DNA of 64,000 nucleotides from Bryoerythrophyllum caledonicum. Its lineage: Eukaryota; Streptophyta; Bryopsida; Pottiales; Pottiaceae. The position numbers and the translations under genes are program-made. Location: positions 24,940,012-25,004,011 of the forward strand of contig OZ020521.1 of NCBI GenBank assembly GCA_963971425.1. Reading direction: 5' to 3'. A model generated the notes under the pieces. It had not been told where the DNA came from and did no database searches. It saw nothing but the letters and a program-made list of their open reading frames with translations. Below, in pieces: positions 11,901-24,000 of this stretch (positions within the stretch are counted from its first letter, which is position 1; every line of letters starts with the position of its first letter).

Positions 11901-12450
11901 AGCATCCACTTCGAAAGTGATCCCCTGCTAACGACGCCATGATTCTACCAGAGCAGAGTACTAACAGATTCCCGTCCAATCGTTGCACTTCAAGTCCAAC
12001 CCATCTCTCACGTGGAACGAAAGGGGACTCGTCCGACCGGAGATCTCCGGTTGGAATCTTCACATCCGCCCTTCTCCACAGGACCGTCCGCCGAAGTGTT
12101 TGAACAAGTGAACAATATCCGCGTTGCAAGGGAATTAGTGGAAATTCTTCCGCCAAAGACGTTATGGCCGTTGGTCTGAGTAATACGAACTCACTGGAAC
12201 CGACTGGTATGTCAACTCCAAGCCATTGACCAACTGGGTGAACCTCGACAATTGATGCTTCTCCAATTTCGCCTGAGCCTGGCCTCAAGAGGTTCACGGA
12301 CAATCCTGACCACAAAACCTCCGACCTTCCAGTAGACTCCTCGGATGGATCATCTTCTTCCATAGAATCCGCTCGACACAATTCGGGGCATTGAGCTGCG
12401 ACCATGGCAAGATCGTCCGAGTCACTCTCCCACCAATCAGAGTCAGACAT
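8994..12450 (-). CDS. element C transposase, DUF7869-type DDE-like, two exons (about 1,083 aa)
   Basis: Exon 1 runs from ATG 12450 to 11137 (438 codons) and ends at a strong donor, CT|GTAAGT. Exon 2 starts at 10931 after TTGCAG and runs to the stop at 8994; the phase is 0 on both sides. Exon 1 starts with an acidic tail (MSDSDWWESDSDD) and has a CCPRRCC cysteine cluster and an HTH-like segment near VCSVAWYMIHGIRKSTF. Exon 2 has CSTCDEF (C476, C479), HDKMDTAKTALP (D537, D540), LQLDNSAKDNKN (D663) and VGHTHEDIDAYF (H699, E702, D703). I read these as the D-D-E/D triad of an RNase H-like transposase. There is no internal stop or frameshift. The B genes of AB align with it throughout. The intron contains a CCGGAGATCTCCGG copy (11047-11060). 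The family label is from memory of the HTHEDID signature. Confidence 0.85.
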
Positions 12451-13079
12451 TCTTCCTGCCTCCGTCGGTCGATGTTCGGCTGGTGGCCGATGGCTTTAGT
12501 ACATGAATATATGGACGTGGATTAGAACTGAAAAACCATGGTCAAAATCGTAGGGTGTGTCTAGCCGGAGATCTCCGGATGACTCGATATTGAACAGCAA
12601 CGTCCATTCCTCGCGTAAGTGACGATGTGAAGGGTAAATCTACAAGTTCTATTCGAATCTTACCGGAGATCTCCGGTTCATCCCAACCACGCTGCCGTGA
12701 TATCGTTCAATGATCATCTCGCCCATGAATAGCCGGAGATCTCCGGGAAACCTGGGCTCATAAATGGGACAGCCAGATGTTATTTGGATAGTTACCGTGG
12801 CTTGCAAGTGAGCACTGCAAAATCTAGAATGTCACAGCTAGAACAGCCGGAGATCTCCGGTTTGAATCAACGTCGTTATCGAAACATTGGCCGTACGGAA
12901 CATTCGAGGCTGTGGCAGAAAGATTCAGTTGCCAATCCTTGAGAACTGTTCGGATTCACACCCCGATCAGTCACGTCATCCTACTTCTCGAGTCGAAATA
13001 TATAAGGCGCTCCGGATCTATCTCTTAATTAGGAGACGATTTAGTTACTGAATCACTACACGACAGCTTCCGGTCGACT
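12451..13079. promoter_or_regulatory. divergent promoter region of element C with four palindromes
   Basis: Four CCGGAGATCTCCGG copies (12565-12578, 12663-12676, 12733-12746, 12847-12860) cluster upstream of the minus-strand transposase. A plus-strand TATA-like AAATATATAAGG lies at 12996-13007. This is the densest run of palindromes in the element and suggests a regulatory or transposase-binding region; binding is inferred. Confidence 0.6.
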
Positions 13080-13289
13080 TTGAGGGCGAAGAGAAACACA
13101 ATCTACACCAATCCTATCAAATTGAATGCCGATTTGAAATTATACGAGGATACAATTCTAACACTCCTGGAATACCTACTGTCTAATTGTTTCCCTGCAG
13201 AATTCAAGCACGATGTCGCGCACTCAAACACTCTCACTAACTGGCCCAGCTCCCACAGTATCCCAAACCTCTACAGCAAAAAAGGATGA
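13080..13289 (+). CDS. possible 5' exon of a plus-strand element C gene (uncertain)
   Basis: An open frame of 69 codons lies about 75 bp downstream of a plus-strand TATA-like box (12996-13007). It opens on TTG rather than ATG and has no recognisable domain. It may be a first exon of the plus-strand gene whose last exon is at 15756-16208, with the 13704-15107 insertion in an intron. No splice chain could be established. Confidence 0.25.
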   Translation: MRAKRNTIYTNPIKLNADLKLYEDTILTLLEYLLSNCFPAEFKHDVAHSNTLTNWPSSHSIPNLYSKKG

Positions 13290-13703
13290 GAGCTGAGTTG
13301 AAGGATACTCTTATCAACCTCCTCATCACCTCCTGGTGGGAAAATTCAGGCGCTCAAATTTGAAACGAATCTTGGGCATGCATTCTCTATCATAGTAGCA
13401 GCTGTACACCATCATGATAGTGCGCATTCTCCGACGTGCCCACGACCGAGGCCACATTCCACTCATGATAAATGAATGGCTCGTACTCGTGGGATGACCG
13501 TATTGTAAGGAAACCATCTAGTTTACAGAGTGCTGCAAATTAGAAAACGGAAGATGAAGTATGCCCCATGGTGTGTCTTTGTGATTACAAGGGCCGTATC
13601 ACGTCATGGACTAAGTATAATGTAATCGTATTATTCTTCTTGTACTCACCATTGTGAATGAAATTATACCCTACGCATGGATAACAGTCGGCCCACTGCT
13701 GCC

Positions 13704-15107
13704 CACTATACTAAAAGTTTCATTTAGTGTAATGGCACGAATAGTGTACTTACCTTTGTACTTTAATTGCAAACAACTTGACAAATAGTGTACTAATTGC
13801 AAAGAAGTGTACATTCTAAATAGTTAATTCGATCAAAAATTACTTCATCAATAATAACTTTATCGGAGTACACTCCATGGAAATTTATTTTTTATTAGCT
13901 TACTTTTACAAGATATTACTTTTTCACGTTTTTCTTCTTAAAAAGTTAACTTTTACAAAATTTACTTTTCCAAACATCAACTTTTTCAAAACTTTACTTA
14001 ACCATACATTTACTTTTACCAAACATTTACTTTTTCAAAACTTTACTTAACCATACATTTATTTTTACCAAACATTTACTTTTTCAAAACTTTACTTTAC
14101 CATACAATTACTTTTTCCAAACATTTACTTTTTCAAATTTTTACTTTACCATACAATTACTTTTACCAAACATTTACTTTTTCAAAACTTTACTTTACCT
14201 TACAATTACTTTTTCCAAACATTTACTTTTTCAAAAATTTACTTTACCATACAATAACGTTTTCAAAACTTTACTTCTTCGAAACCTTACTTTTTCAAAA
14301 ATTAACTTTTTCAAAAATTTACTTTCTTCCAAGTTTACTTTGAATTAGTGAACTCTTGAAATAGTTCACGTTTTCAAAAGTTCACTTTTTCAAAAGAAAA
14401 TTATTTCAAAAGTTCACTTTTTCAGAAGTAAATTATTTCAAAAGTTCACTTTTTCAAAAGAAAATTATTTCAAAAGTTCACTTTTTCAGAAGTAAATTAT
14501 TTCAAAAGTTCACTTTTTCAAAAGAAAATTATTTCAAAAGTTCACTTTTTCAGAAGTAAATTATTTCAAAAGTTCACTTTTTCAAACGTCTACGTTATCA
14601 AATCTTTACTTTTTCAAATGTTTACATTTGGGAAAGCTTATTTTTACAAAAGTTAACCTTTTCAAATGGTAAGTTGTCTTTTTTCCCCGAATTGATGTTT
14701 TTTCATAGTTCTTGTTTTTTTCAAAAATATTGTTTCTTCCTAAATGTTTTTTCCTAATTGTTGTTTTCGCAAAAATGTTGTTTTTACCTATTTGTTGTTT
14801 TCCCAAATTGTTGTTTTTTCCTAATTATTATTTTTTTGCAATTTTTGTTTTTCCAATTTTTTGTTTATGAGTTTTATTTTTTCTCTTCTTCACCTTTGAG
14901 AACACATAATTCTCTTCTACTTTCAATACCCTAAACGTGCACGAGTAAAATAGTTAATATTCCAATAGGGTTTACAAAAGTTCACAACTAGTGTAGTAGT
15001 TCACATTTAGTGTACTATTTTGTCACTACAGTAATTGCGTAGTTGACAATTAGTGTATGGGTTCGTATTTAGTGCGCACTACACTAAATGAAACTTTTAG
15101 TGTAGTG
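13704..15107. mobile_element. MITE-like element with 31-bp inverted repeats and AT-rich repeat interior
   Basis: The left end 13704-13734 (starting CACTATACTAAAAGTTTC) matches the reverse complement of the right end 15077-15107 with only a couple of mismatches. The 1.4-kb interior has no gene and is mostly TTTACTTTTTCAAAA-type repeats. I do not see a convincing target duplication (GCC versus TTG outside), so the superfamily is open. It is younger than element C, since it lies inside it. Confidence 0.7.
13870..14880 (+). repeat. AT-rich direct repeats
   Basis: Short-period arrays: units of the kind TTTACTTTTTCAAAACTTTA (13910-14330), an AGTTCACTTTTTCAAAAG / AAATTATTTCAA array (14360-14600), then TTGTTTTTTCCTAA-like units (14690-14850). 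Non-coding; the short ORFs across it are low complexity. Confidence 0.8.
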
Positions 15108-15755
15108 TTGTTCAACTGACACTACAGGACACAAGTAGAACGTCGACATTCGTTTCCAATGTGAAATATCTCCAAAATTTCCTTGTTCGACAAAAGCTAT
15201 TTCTCTACTTTTGAAGATACGTGTAGAAAGATACCTGGGTGTCCGCCATTTTTCTCCCATGGCTCTCCGGACTGCTAGCGCCGAATGAGGATGTTCCCGA
15301 CTTTGTTAGACGTCATCCTTTGATGTTTGCCAGTGATCCAGTAGACAAAAATTCCAAAGAGGCCCGGTCCGTGGTGAAGGGCATAATTTCGGCTCCTTAG
15401 AACAATGAATTATACTGGTTATTTTAAACTCTATGCTTTGTAAATGTTACGTCAAGGATGTCTGTGGGATTTCGACCATTCAATTTTGAAGATAAAAGTT
15501 GTTGTCAGTAACGTTATTTGTTGAGGTCCTTCTTTTTATTTGTTATTGTTAGTGTCTCGCCCCCAAGCTTCACCTTCCAATATCTGTGATCACTTCTAAG
15601 TATTCTCCTCACCATTTCGTCTGCCGAACGTTGGTCTGGGAGGGTCACCCGGAGATCTCCGGTCGAATTCGTGTCACTTGAACTCCTCCTACCATATTTT
15701 CTCCTCATTCCAGTGCTCTATTTCTAATTCGATGGTCTTGCCTTCTTATTTGCAG

Positions 15756-16208
15756 GTCATAATCATATCACTCCGCGGTCCTCTCTGCTCGGACGAGGTC
15801 CTTGACTCGGCCAAATCCCGCTCCACGCAGCTGCCTTCCTTTAATGACACGGCAGATGTTATTCGAATACTACTGCCGTATTTCAATGTCGGGATCTGGT
15901 CTCCTATGCGTCCAGATAGGCTCATGGAGGCGGCCCAATTGTTGTTGCCCCCAGACATCTTATCAGATATTCTTTTTTGCTATGCCAGCAAACAGACTCG
16001 AAGGCCCACCTATATTAGGTTTCTCCACATCTTCAAGAAGGCTTCATTTAATCCTCGAACAAGGCATTATTTGTGGCCCAAATGTGTTGTTGTTGCAGAT
16101 CTAGATCCATTCAAGAATCCTAGAGAGGCTATAGTTCATTATCTAACTTATGGGAGACACCATACTGGACGGGTAGAGGGCATCTGTAAAGGACTTAAAT
16201 TAGAATAG
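15756..16208 (+). CDS. 3' exon of an unidentified element C gene
   Basis: A likely acceptor (TTTGCAG, 15750-15755) opens a plus-strand frame starting VIIISLRGPLCSDEVLD and ending LTYGRHHTGRVEGICKGLKLE-stop. The composition looks like a real globular protein (PFNV/IWSPMRPDRLMEAA, LLPPDILSDILFCYAS), but I recognise no family. The 5' exon or exons are unknown; a CCGGAGATCTCCGG copy lies 94 bp upstream (15649-15662). It may be an accessory protein of the element. Confidence 0.45.
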   Translation, partial: VIIISLRGPLCSDEVLDSAKSRSTQLPSFNDTADVIRILLPYFNVGIWSPMRPDRLMEAAQLLLPPDILSDILFCYASKQTRRPTYIRFLHIFKKASFNPRTRHYLWPKCVVVADLDPFKNPREAIVHYLTYGRHHTGRVEGICKGLKLE

Positions 16209-16708
16209 TTGAATCGATTTTCCATAGATTACACGCGCCTCTTAGCAACGGCCACCCCTCATTTATTGAATGACACTTTTTTATAATGAAACAGTTTAGA
16301 ATTGGACTCCTACTCTCATTTCATCCGGAGATATCCGGTTGCATATTCTATCAATTGCGAGTATTTTCTGTCCGTAGCTCTGTCCCAGTTTTCCCTACCA
16401 CATTTTTCCTAACCACACATTTGTGATGTACAATATGTCCATCAATTTCTATTCTCAGGACTCGGTTCTTCTTCTGAATTCCCCCTTGATATTTACCCGG
16501 AGATATCCGGCTGCATGCTGCAGACTCACGTATTGTCTAGCCATTTCAAATTTGGTCGCTCTAGCCATTTCTTCCTTCATAAGTGTCATTGGTGATACAT
16601 TTAATGCTTGAATAGTACTCTAAACTCCTCGACTTTTATGCTTCACTATCTTTTATGAGGCACATTTCCGGATCTTTCTTTTAGTCCTTAGTCCAGAATT
16701 CACCTCAT

Positions 16709-16734
16709 AGTCCAGAAATAGTTAAATATGGCAT
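16709..16734 (-). repeat. element C right TIR
   Basis: Perfect inverted match to 7049-7074, followed by the TCGG duplication at 16735-16738. Just inside are CCGGAGATATCCGG copies at 16324-16337 and 16497-16510, so both termini carry the ATATC variant of the palindrome. Confidence 0.95.
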
Positions 16735-16738
16735 TCGG

Positions 16739-19240
16739 GTTTTAGCAGAGGTGTGCACCATCACTTTGTGCAATGAACCAAAAGGAGTGTGTGCAGACAC
16801 TTTAGCTCCAGTAGCGCTAACGTGTGCCTCATCACTAGGTGCACTGAACTAAAAAGAAAATACGCACAGTTTAGCTCTACTGGCGCTAAATTGTGCAGCA
16901 TCACTAAATGGAGTAGATTAGAAAGCAAAAATGCACTATGTAGCTCTAGTATACAGAAGATGGCTTCTAGAGAAGTGGACACTAAATAGGAATCCATATA
17001 GTAATTGTAAAATGTACAATAAGTGTAGTGACAAAACTATACATCACCCAATGTCAACTACTACTCTAGATGTCAATCCTAGTAAATAGTGGAACATAAA
17101 GTTTTTTACTTGTGGACAATTAGTTTAGGAAACCTTAATCATGGTTTGATTACATCTTGAGCATCATAGTAAGGAAGGGTTGAGTGCATGTAGAAAAGCA
17201 AGAATTTGCAAGAAAGAGCTTGGGAATAATCGGACGTAGGTATGGAGCAAACGCAAAATATCAAAGATTGGACAAAGTAGAATGTAAAATATGGAGGGAA
17301 AATGAAACTGCAAGTAGAAGATTGGAAATATAAGAACATTCTTCTGGAAACGAAAATGAGTAAAGAAAGGAATATTGGAAAAGGAAAAAACTTAAACATA
17401 CCATAAATATAGAAATACAAGTAAAATACTCATTAGATATCCATCACATATTATGCATTCAATGTGCATTACATATTCAGTACATATTCATTAAATACTT
17501 ATTGAATATTCATATACACATTAATTTTACATTAGAAATTTATGCACTATTCATTATCTATTCATTAACAGTGCATTAAATACTCTATAAATAATCATTA
17601 AATATACAAATATTAATTAAGCTATCATAAAATATACTTTTAAAACTTCAAACATTCATTAAGTAAAATTTAAATATTCTTTAATTGTGCATAAAAGTTA
17701 CAGATATACAAATATACATGAATTATCCTATAAAAAATCATTACAAAGTCATTAGTTATTGGCTAATTATATGATTACACATTAAATATTCATTTGGATA
17801 ATATTTAAAAATATAAAAAAAATGCAAGAGATGGGAATGAGAATAGTTGTGGATAAGACGATAAGAAATTGAGGTTGAAGATGAGACGAAGAATAAATGC
17901 ATGGCGACCGGTAGGCAGAACATATTGAGCTTATACCAATTTATCAAGTATCAAAATTGTGTGCTAGGGAAGAGTTTTGATAGAGGGCTATTACAAAATG
18001 AACTGTAGTAGGTGAACAAATGAGGGATAATATTCATGACAATGGTGGCTAAAACTAGTTGCCAACTTGTTGACTAATAGTGTACTAGAAATAGAGAATC
18101 TCCACCGGGGCCGAGGGACCGGGATGCGAGAATAAACACGGTAAAGCCCACTCCGTGAGGCCTAGGCCGGTGTATCGGCCCACCGGAGTGGCGGCGCCGG
18201 TTCTTCTAAACAAAAAATTTACAGAAAGTACAGGGGAGACTATAATTCCCCGGGAGCATGTGTTCAATCATGTAATTACACGAGGGAATTAAAAAAAATC
18301 AATAAAAATCCCAAAACAAATTAGCCTACTATGGCGTAAGTGTTGGGCGCTGGCGTTTCCTCACAGTGGCCAATTCGGAGACGGTGCGGGGGGAAAAGGG
18401 TAAACCCCCCTCCCTCCACCTCAAACTTGGGCACCTTCCTGCTGGCGTGGAAAATTCCCCGTCAGGGGTGGAGATGCTCTTACTACTGGATTTGTACCGT
18501 TAGAGTAAAAGCAAAATGAAGTGAAATGTAAAGAAAAAATTCACACTTTAGCTCTATTAGAGCTAAAGTGTGCACCATCAGTAAATGTAGGAAACTAAAA
18601 AGAAAATATGCACACTTTAGCTCCAATAGAGCTAAAGTGTGCACCGACATTTATTTTATAATTATACAATTGCAAGATGTGGTCTTAACATACTTAATGT
18701 CAGTTCGATTCTCAAAGTAAATAATATCAAACTCATAAAAAATCAAAACGTGAATTCAAAGTAATAGAATCTTAAAATCGTAGCTTTAAAATTCTCTTAA
18801 GTGTGCTTCACCTAATAATTGGTGTAGGAGGAACTTATATACATCGATGGTAATCAATTTACTCCTTGTGTAACGCAGAAATTGAAATCGAGTCAAGTGA
18901 TAGCCAGCTGATCCACTAAAACCATGAAAGAAAACTAAACACTATAATCCTGTTTCTAACACTAAACACTATAATCATTCACTTCCGTCCTATCCAAGTT
19001 TGTGTTTTATTGAGAAAATGCCAATTTAGAAGTTTTAATTGAGATCATACGAATGAAATTGGAAATAATCACTTTTCTTTTGCTACCTGTTCGTTGCCTC
19101 AGAATATGCAAAATTGTAGTGTTAATGGCCAAGAAAAATTGTGTAGGAAATTTACGAGTACAGAAATACAACACGCGCGTAATATCTAGAACTTACATTA
19201 GAAAGATTAAAATGGCTTCTTGAAACTCCGGGTATCAATA
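16739..19240. other. AB1 spacer between genes B and A, right of element C
   Basis: This continues the spacer interrupted at 7048. It matches AB2 37490-35180 in reverse at very high identity and AB3 54190-56690 more distantly. It holds variant palindromes (AGCTCTACTGGCGCTAAA kind) spaced by GTGCACCATCACTAAATG, a very AT-rich tract with ATTAAATATTCATT runs (17400-17780), and a GC-rich patch (18095-18230, 18350-18470). The short ORFs are mirrored in AB2 but are low complexity; I do not call genes. Confidence 0.75.
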
Positions 19241-20476
19241 ATGAAGGTGAATGATTTGTGGTGCATCCATCTGTAATATCCGAGGGTCTCACCCGAATAT
19301 CACGAAGGGTATCCCGAGGGTATCTCGGGAGCACCACACGGCCACAGGGTTTCGACCCTCACGGCTTTAGGTGCCCCCAAAAGTACCTCACGAAATCGTG
19401 GCGCTCGCTTTTTTTCTTCCCTTTTCATTGTTGTCCAGGTTTTATGTGTGTCCGTCTACGCGTTGTTGTTTTGTGAGTGTGGTGCGTTTATGCGTTGGTT
19501 CGTCGTGGTTTTGTGTCTGTCCGTCTACAGGTTGTTGTTTTGTGAGTGTGGTGCGTTTATGCGTTGGTTCGTCGTTGCGAGTTTGCGGTTTGTGTTGGTT
19601 TCGTTATCAACAAGGTTTGTTAAGTTTGTGTATATTGTAGCGCTGCGTTTAGGCTTTCGTGCACAGTTTACTGGAAGTTAGGGTTTCCTGCAGATAGGGT
19701 TTGTAGAACGTGCGATTCTTTGTTGTATGAGTTTGTGTACACTGTAGCGCTAGAGTTTAGGGCTATTTGTGTGAGATTGTGTGAGTTTCTGTGAGTTTGT
19801 GAGAGTTTGTGAGTTTGTGTGAGTTTCTAGGAGTTTCTGTGAGTGTGTGTGAGTTTCTAGGAGTTTCTGTGAGTGTGTGTGAGTTTCTGCGAGTTTCTGT
19901 GAGCACGTAGAGTCTGAAACGGCCGTGCTCGGAGGATTGACGTGAAGAAGGAACAAGACTTGCAGCTTTTTCAGTCGGATTTCTCAGTTTTAAAGGTAAG
20001 TGCACTCATTCAATCTTGCATTTCTTTTGATATTTGTGTAGTTTTGCTTTAGATATGATGTATTGAAACACTATGATAGCATTGCTTTTGATGTATGTGT
20101 GAGAAGGTAGATGAGATTGTTTATTCAATGTGGTGGTTTGAATGTGGTAGTTTGAATGTGGTAGTTTGAATGTGGTGGTTTGTGGTGGTTTGTGGTTATT
20201 TGTCGTGGTTTGTGCTAGTTTAAATGTGCTGGTTTGTGCTAGTTTAGATGTGCACATTGAATTCAATGTCGTGGTTTCAATTGCTAAATTCAATGTGTTG
20301 AATTCAATGTGTTAATTTCAATGTGCTCATTTCAAAGTGCTGATTTCATTGTGAATGATTTCAATGTGTTGGTTTCCATGTGCTACTTTGTTTGATTTTG
20401 TGTGTGTGGGTTTGTTATTGTTGTTGCAGGACGTCTAGTTCCAGCAAAATTTGTCTGGGAATCAGGTTCATAATCA
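19241..20476 (+). promoter_or_regulatory. gene A promoter and 5' leader with UTR intron (AB1)
   Basis: Positions 19270-19345 have repeated ATCCCGAGGGTATC-like inverted motifs, also present at 35090-35160 and 56690-56760. A GAGTTTCTGTGAGTGTGTGT-type microsatellite spans 19760-19910. A non-coding exon ends at AAAG|GTAAGT (intron from 19996) and resumes after TTGCAGG (intron end about 20429), placing ATG 20477 in exon 2 of the transcript. The intron carries TTCAATGTGCT-type repeats (20120-20380). The exon borders are conserved in AB2 and AB3. Confidence 0.6.
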
Positions 20477-20585
20477 ATGGCTGAAAGGTAAAATCCATGC
20501 TCTCACCCATGAGCCCTAAATCCTACGCCTTCAATATCATGTAACAAAAGACGAATCTGCACAAACTGCAATAAATAAGCTCTTC

Positions 20586-21075
20586 AATGAACACAGTTTA
20601 GCTCGAGTCGAGCTAAAGTGGGACATCAATATTGCACTACTGTCCACACTTTAGCTCGACTCGAGCTAAAGTGGGCCTCCACTGTGCAATATGGCCCACA
20701 CTTTAGCTCGAGTCGAGCTGAAGTGAGATCCCCAATGTGCTCTTTTGGCTGCATTTACCTCGACTCGAGATAAAGTGCGCTCTCCAGTGTGCTCTTTCGG
20801 CTGCATTTTAACTCGACTCGAGGTAAAGTGTGGCCAATGAAGCACACTGGAGAGGGCACTTTAGCTCGACTTGAGCTAAAGTGTGGTCAATAGTGCACAA
20901 TGGAGGCCCTCTAAAGCTTGAGTCGAACAAAAATGTTCGACTTAATACGTCTATGGTTGCGCCAAAGCCGGCTCCAGGAACAGTAATCATAATAACTACT
21001 CTCAAACTCTCGGTCTGAAAAATGTCATGGCCTTCCAGTAAAGCGAACACTCTTTAACTCGAATCGAGCTAAAGT
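20586..21075. repeat. AB palindrome array in intron 1 of gene A (AB1)
   Basis: About eight copies of the AGCTCGASTCGAGCT palindrome, each extended by CACTTTA/TAAAGTG, spaced about 50-70 bp with TGTGGCCAATA-like linkers. Single copies recur in later introns and spacers (near 21735, 23303, 23400, 27882, 27975, 29205, 30550, 31270). Confidence 0.85.
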
Positions 21076-24000
21076 GTATGACAATAAACTTAAACAACAA
21101 CTCAAACACAACAACATTCGGACTTTAAACATTCCAAAAGTATAGTAAACCAATGATATCGACGACCCAACTCATGTCCACTTCTCGTTATATTTTCACA
21201 TGTGTCCAAGAGCTTCAGTCTCGCTTCAACCACTTGAGAACCTTAAAGAGTGAGGTTCGTGAGTGATTAAAGTGTGAAGTGAAGCTCTTTCACAATTCTG
21301 AGAGTTAAACGACAAGTAGCCATGATTTGAATAAAAATGTATAGGAAAGTCGTTTGAATGAATACTGTAAGTGTCAGAACTGTTCAGCTATGCATTCCAT
21401 GCATGAGCACTTTAGCTCGAGTGGAGCTAAAGATGAAGCTAAAACTTGAATACAACATTGATACATTGGTGTAATTATAGTCTCCTAACTCAACTCACGT
21501 CTACTTTTCGTTCACCTCTCATAAATCGTGCAAGAGCTTAGGTCCCGCTTCAACCACTTGAGAACCTCTAAGACTGAGGTTCGTGAGTGATTTAAGGGGA
21601 ACTGAAGCTCTTCCACAGTTCTGAGAGTTGAACGAGAAGTAGGCATGAGTTGATTGTAAGCGTCTAAAAGAATGGTCTAATTGACTAGATTTTGTTGCAG
21701 AGTATTATTAACATACTTGTATAAAGTTACACATTAACTCGAGTCGAGCTAATGTGTCTTCTCGCCATTCTAATCGGATGATCATTTAAACAATCTAATA
21801 TTTGTGCTCCGTTTTGTGTTTGTGTAGATTTGAGAGGGACAGGATGGTGTCTCAGCTGCAGCACTTCTTCCAGCCAAAGCATGTCGACATTGACGATGAC
21901 AATGGAGACGACAACAACCACTTAGATTGCAGGGAGCTCAAGGATCCTTCGATGACACTGAAGTGGACGCTGCTGTGGGCCCCCTACACAAAGAATCTAG
22001 TGTTTGGTCAGAACTTCGCTGGTGATATCCGTGAACCCCAGCACACCGACTTCAAGACCAAAATTATTGATGTAGTCCATGAAGATAACGATATAGTGAA
22101 GTTGTCGTGTGAGACAACCACTGAGTCTGTCGATCCTTATATGTTCACTATTGTAGTGAACAATACTTCGTCTCCCTTCTGTATCTTCGACTTAGTCAGT
22201 TCTCTTAGGGGGTCACAGTTTGATGACATAGTGGCTCAGGTCGACCACGAAATCTCCCAAAAGAAATGGGAGACTAGTAGTGGTCAGCCGCTGAAAGCGA
22301 AGGCTGTAGCGAACAAACTCCGCGTCATTCTTTCCAGAATGAGTACTTTTGCCGCTCTTGAGAAGGCAAAATTAATCGCGTCTAGGCGCCCAATAGAACT
22401 TTCGATAGTTTCTGGTGCCGTAACCGGTAGCCAGAATATAAGTCAAGCATCGGTACCGGTAAGAACTCCTGGTGCAAGAGCAAGTCGAAGCACCTTGCGC
22501 AACACGCTGTCCGCGTCTCCCGTCAAGGAGCGCTCAGCTGCCAAGAAGCCGGAGACTTCTTCCAGGAAGAAGACGAAACTTGTTTCAGAGGAAGAGTTGG
22601 CCAATTTGATGGCCTCTGCACTGTTGGAACTCCCTTCGGCGCTCGGGTTCGGAGAGGTAACAAACTACACCAACGTCCAACAGATATATCAGAAATTCTG
22701 GACGGAGTGTCAGAGCTGTTTCTTCCAAGGAGACAGAGAGATGAAGATCGAGCTTGATGTGATGAGGCTGCATAATGCACCGCCGGAGTGGACGATCCGT
22801 GCATTCGAACCTCGGGGTATGGAGGAGTTGAAGCATTACTACCTCGAAATGCCGGACAAGACGGAGAAGCAGACTCTCTGCGTCATGCCTAAGCTCGATC
22901 ATATGCCAACGAAGGTTGAGGAGCTCAGCGACTGCGACTTCTATATCATCAACGGCCAGCACAGCGTTGCTGCATCAAAGTCGATGATAAACGGCAACGT
23001 ACCGGAGGTTATGAGAAGGCACTTCCGAACATGGCAGTGTTACATTGTCTGGACGGAGGACCCTGAGAAGCTGAGGAAGATTTCCGCGTATTATAATCGC
23101 GTAAATTACTTGGTCCAATTCAAGTCGACGTGGGCAACAAATATCCTTGGCTCTCGCGCGTTGTGGATCCAAGCTGGTAGACCGATGCCGAAGCACTCCG
23201 CCGCAGGCATTCACGAGTCCCATAGATCAGGTCGGAGAACGGCAGTGGAGATTGCCAAAGACAAGAAGTTTGAGGTAATTAATCTTAACCAAGGTCATGC
23301 ACTTTAGCTCGACTCGAGCTAACTTCTGTGCTTGTCCTTCTTAGTATAGTTCTGTATATAGATTCAAGCACTTAGAGTGTACACTCTCCGGTTGCAAGTT
23401 AGCTCGACTCGAGTTAATCTGCATTTTTGGGTCCTGCTGGTTTGGTTTTTTTCCTCTGTGGTTGTACGCTAAATCAACACTACCAATGTTCTGCATAGCC
23501 ATTTCTAAACGCGGTTCGTGAGCGCTTCGCAATGATCGACGTCGCCAAAAGCCAGGCAGCGCTCAAGAAAGCCGGTAAGGCGAAAGAGCTCTCGATTACG
23601 AACAAGGTGAAGATTATCACCTCGTCCAATGAGACCTTCAAGCTCTGGTCGGATGTCATCTCTTCGGCGGCGCAAGGCGACCTCATCAACGTGGATTCAA
23701 CAACGTCGCCCTTGTCAAAGTTTAAGGACGCCAAGTCCTAGGTGCCTGAGAAAGATGGGGTATTGACGCGTGAGTTCTTTAAGTTTTTCGGCAATATGAC
23801 CGAGGCTGATCACGCAACGCTGTGTAAGCATATTCTCAATCGATCAGGGCCATCGCTAAAACTACCTTATCCTAAGGTGGTTGTAAAGCAGCCGCAATCA
23901 GTGCTGGAGGATTGCTGCAGCACCCGGGACTGGGTCGATCGAAAGAAGAGGAAGGAGGTCGCTCGGATGGGGCTTCAGTTGATCAGGTCGGAGCTCGCCT

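Larger units (their letters stand above)
7049..16734 (-). mobile_element. Element C: complete DNA transposon with intact transposase (9.7 kb)
   Basis: A perfect 26-bp inverted repeat (starting ATGCCATATTTAACTATT) lies at 7049-7074 and 16709-16734, flanked by TCGG at 7045-7048 and 16735-16738. Uninterrupted AB copies (37480-37490, 51925-51940) show the empty site AGCTCGG-GTTTTAGCAG. It encodes a two-exon transposase (minus), a small acidic protein (minus) and at least one plus-strand exon. At least 14 copies of CCGGAGATCTCCGG or a one-base variant occur across it, including one within coding sequence. Perfect TIRs and an open transposase frame suggest recent mobility. Confidence 0.92.

Noticed and set aside
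13704..15107. CACTA element, because of the CACTA-starting termini
   Set aside because: The ends lack the CACTACAAGAAA consensus, no 3-bp duplication is seen, and the interior has no subterminal repeats of that type.
16761..18267. ORFs conserved between 16761-18267 (minus) and 35951-37457 (plus)
   Set aside because: Conserved only because AB1 and AB2 spacers are nearly identical. They are low-complexity AT-rich frames, degraded in AB3, without domains.
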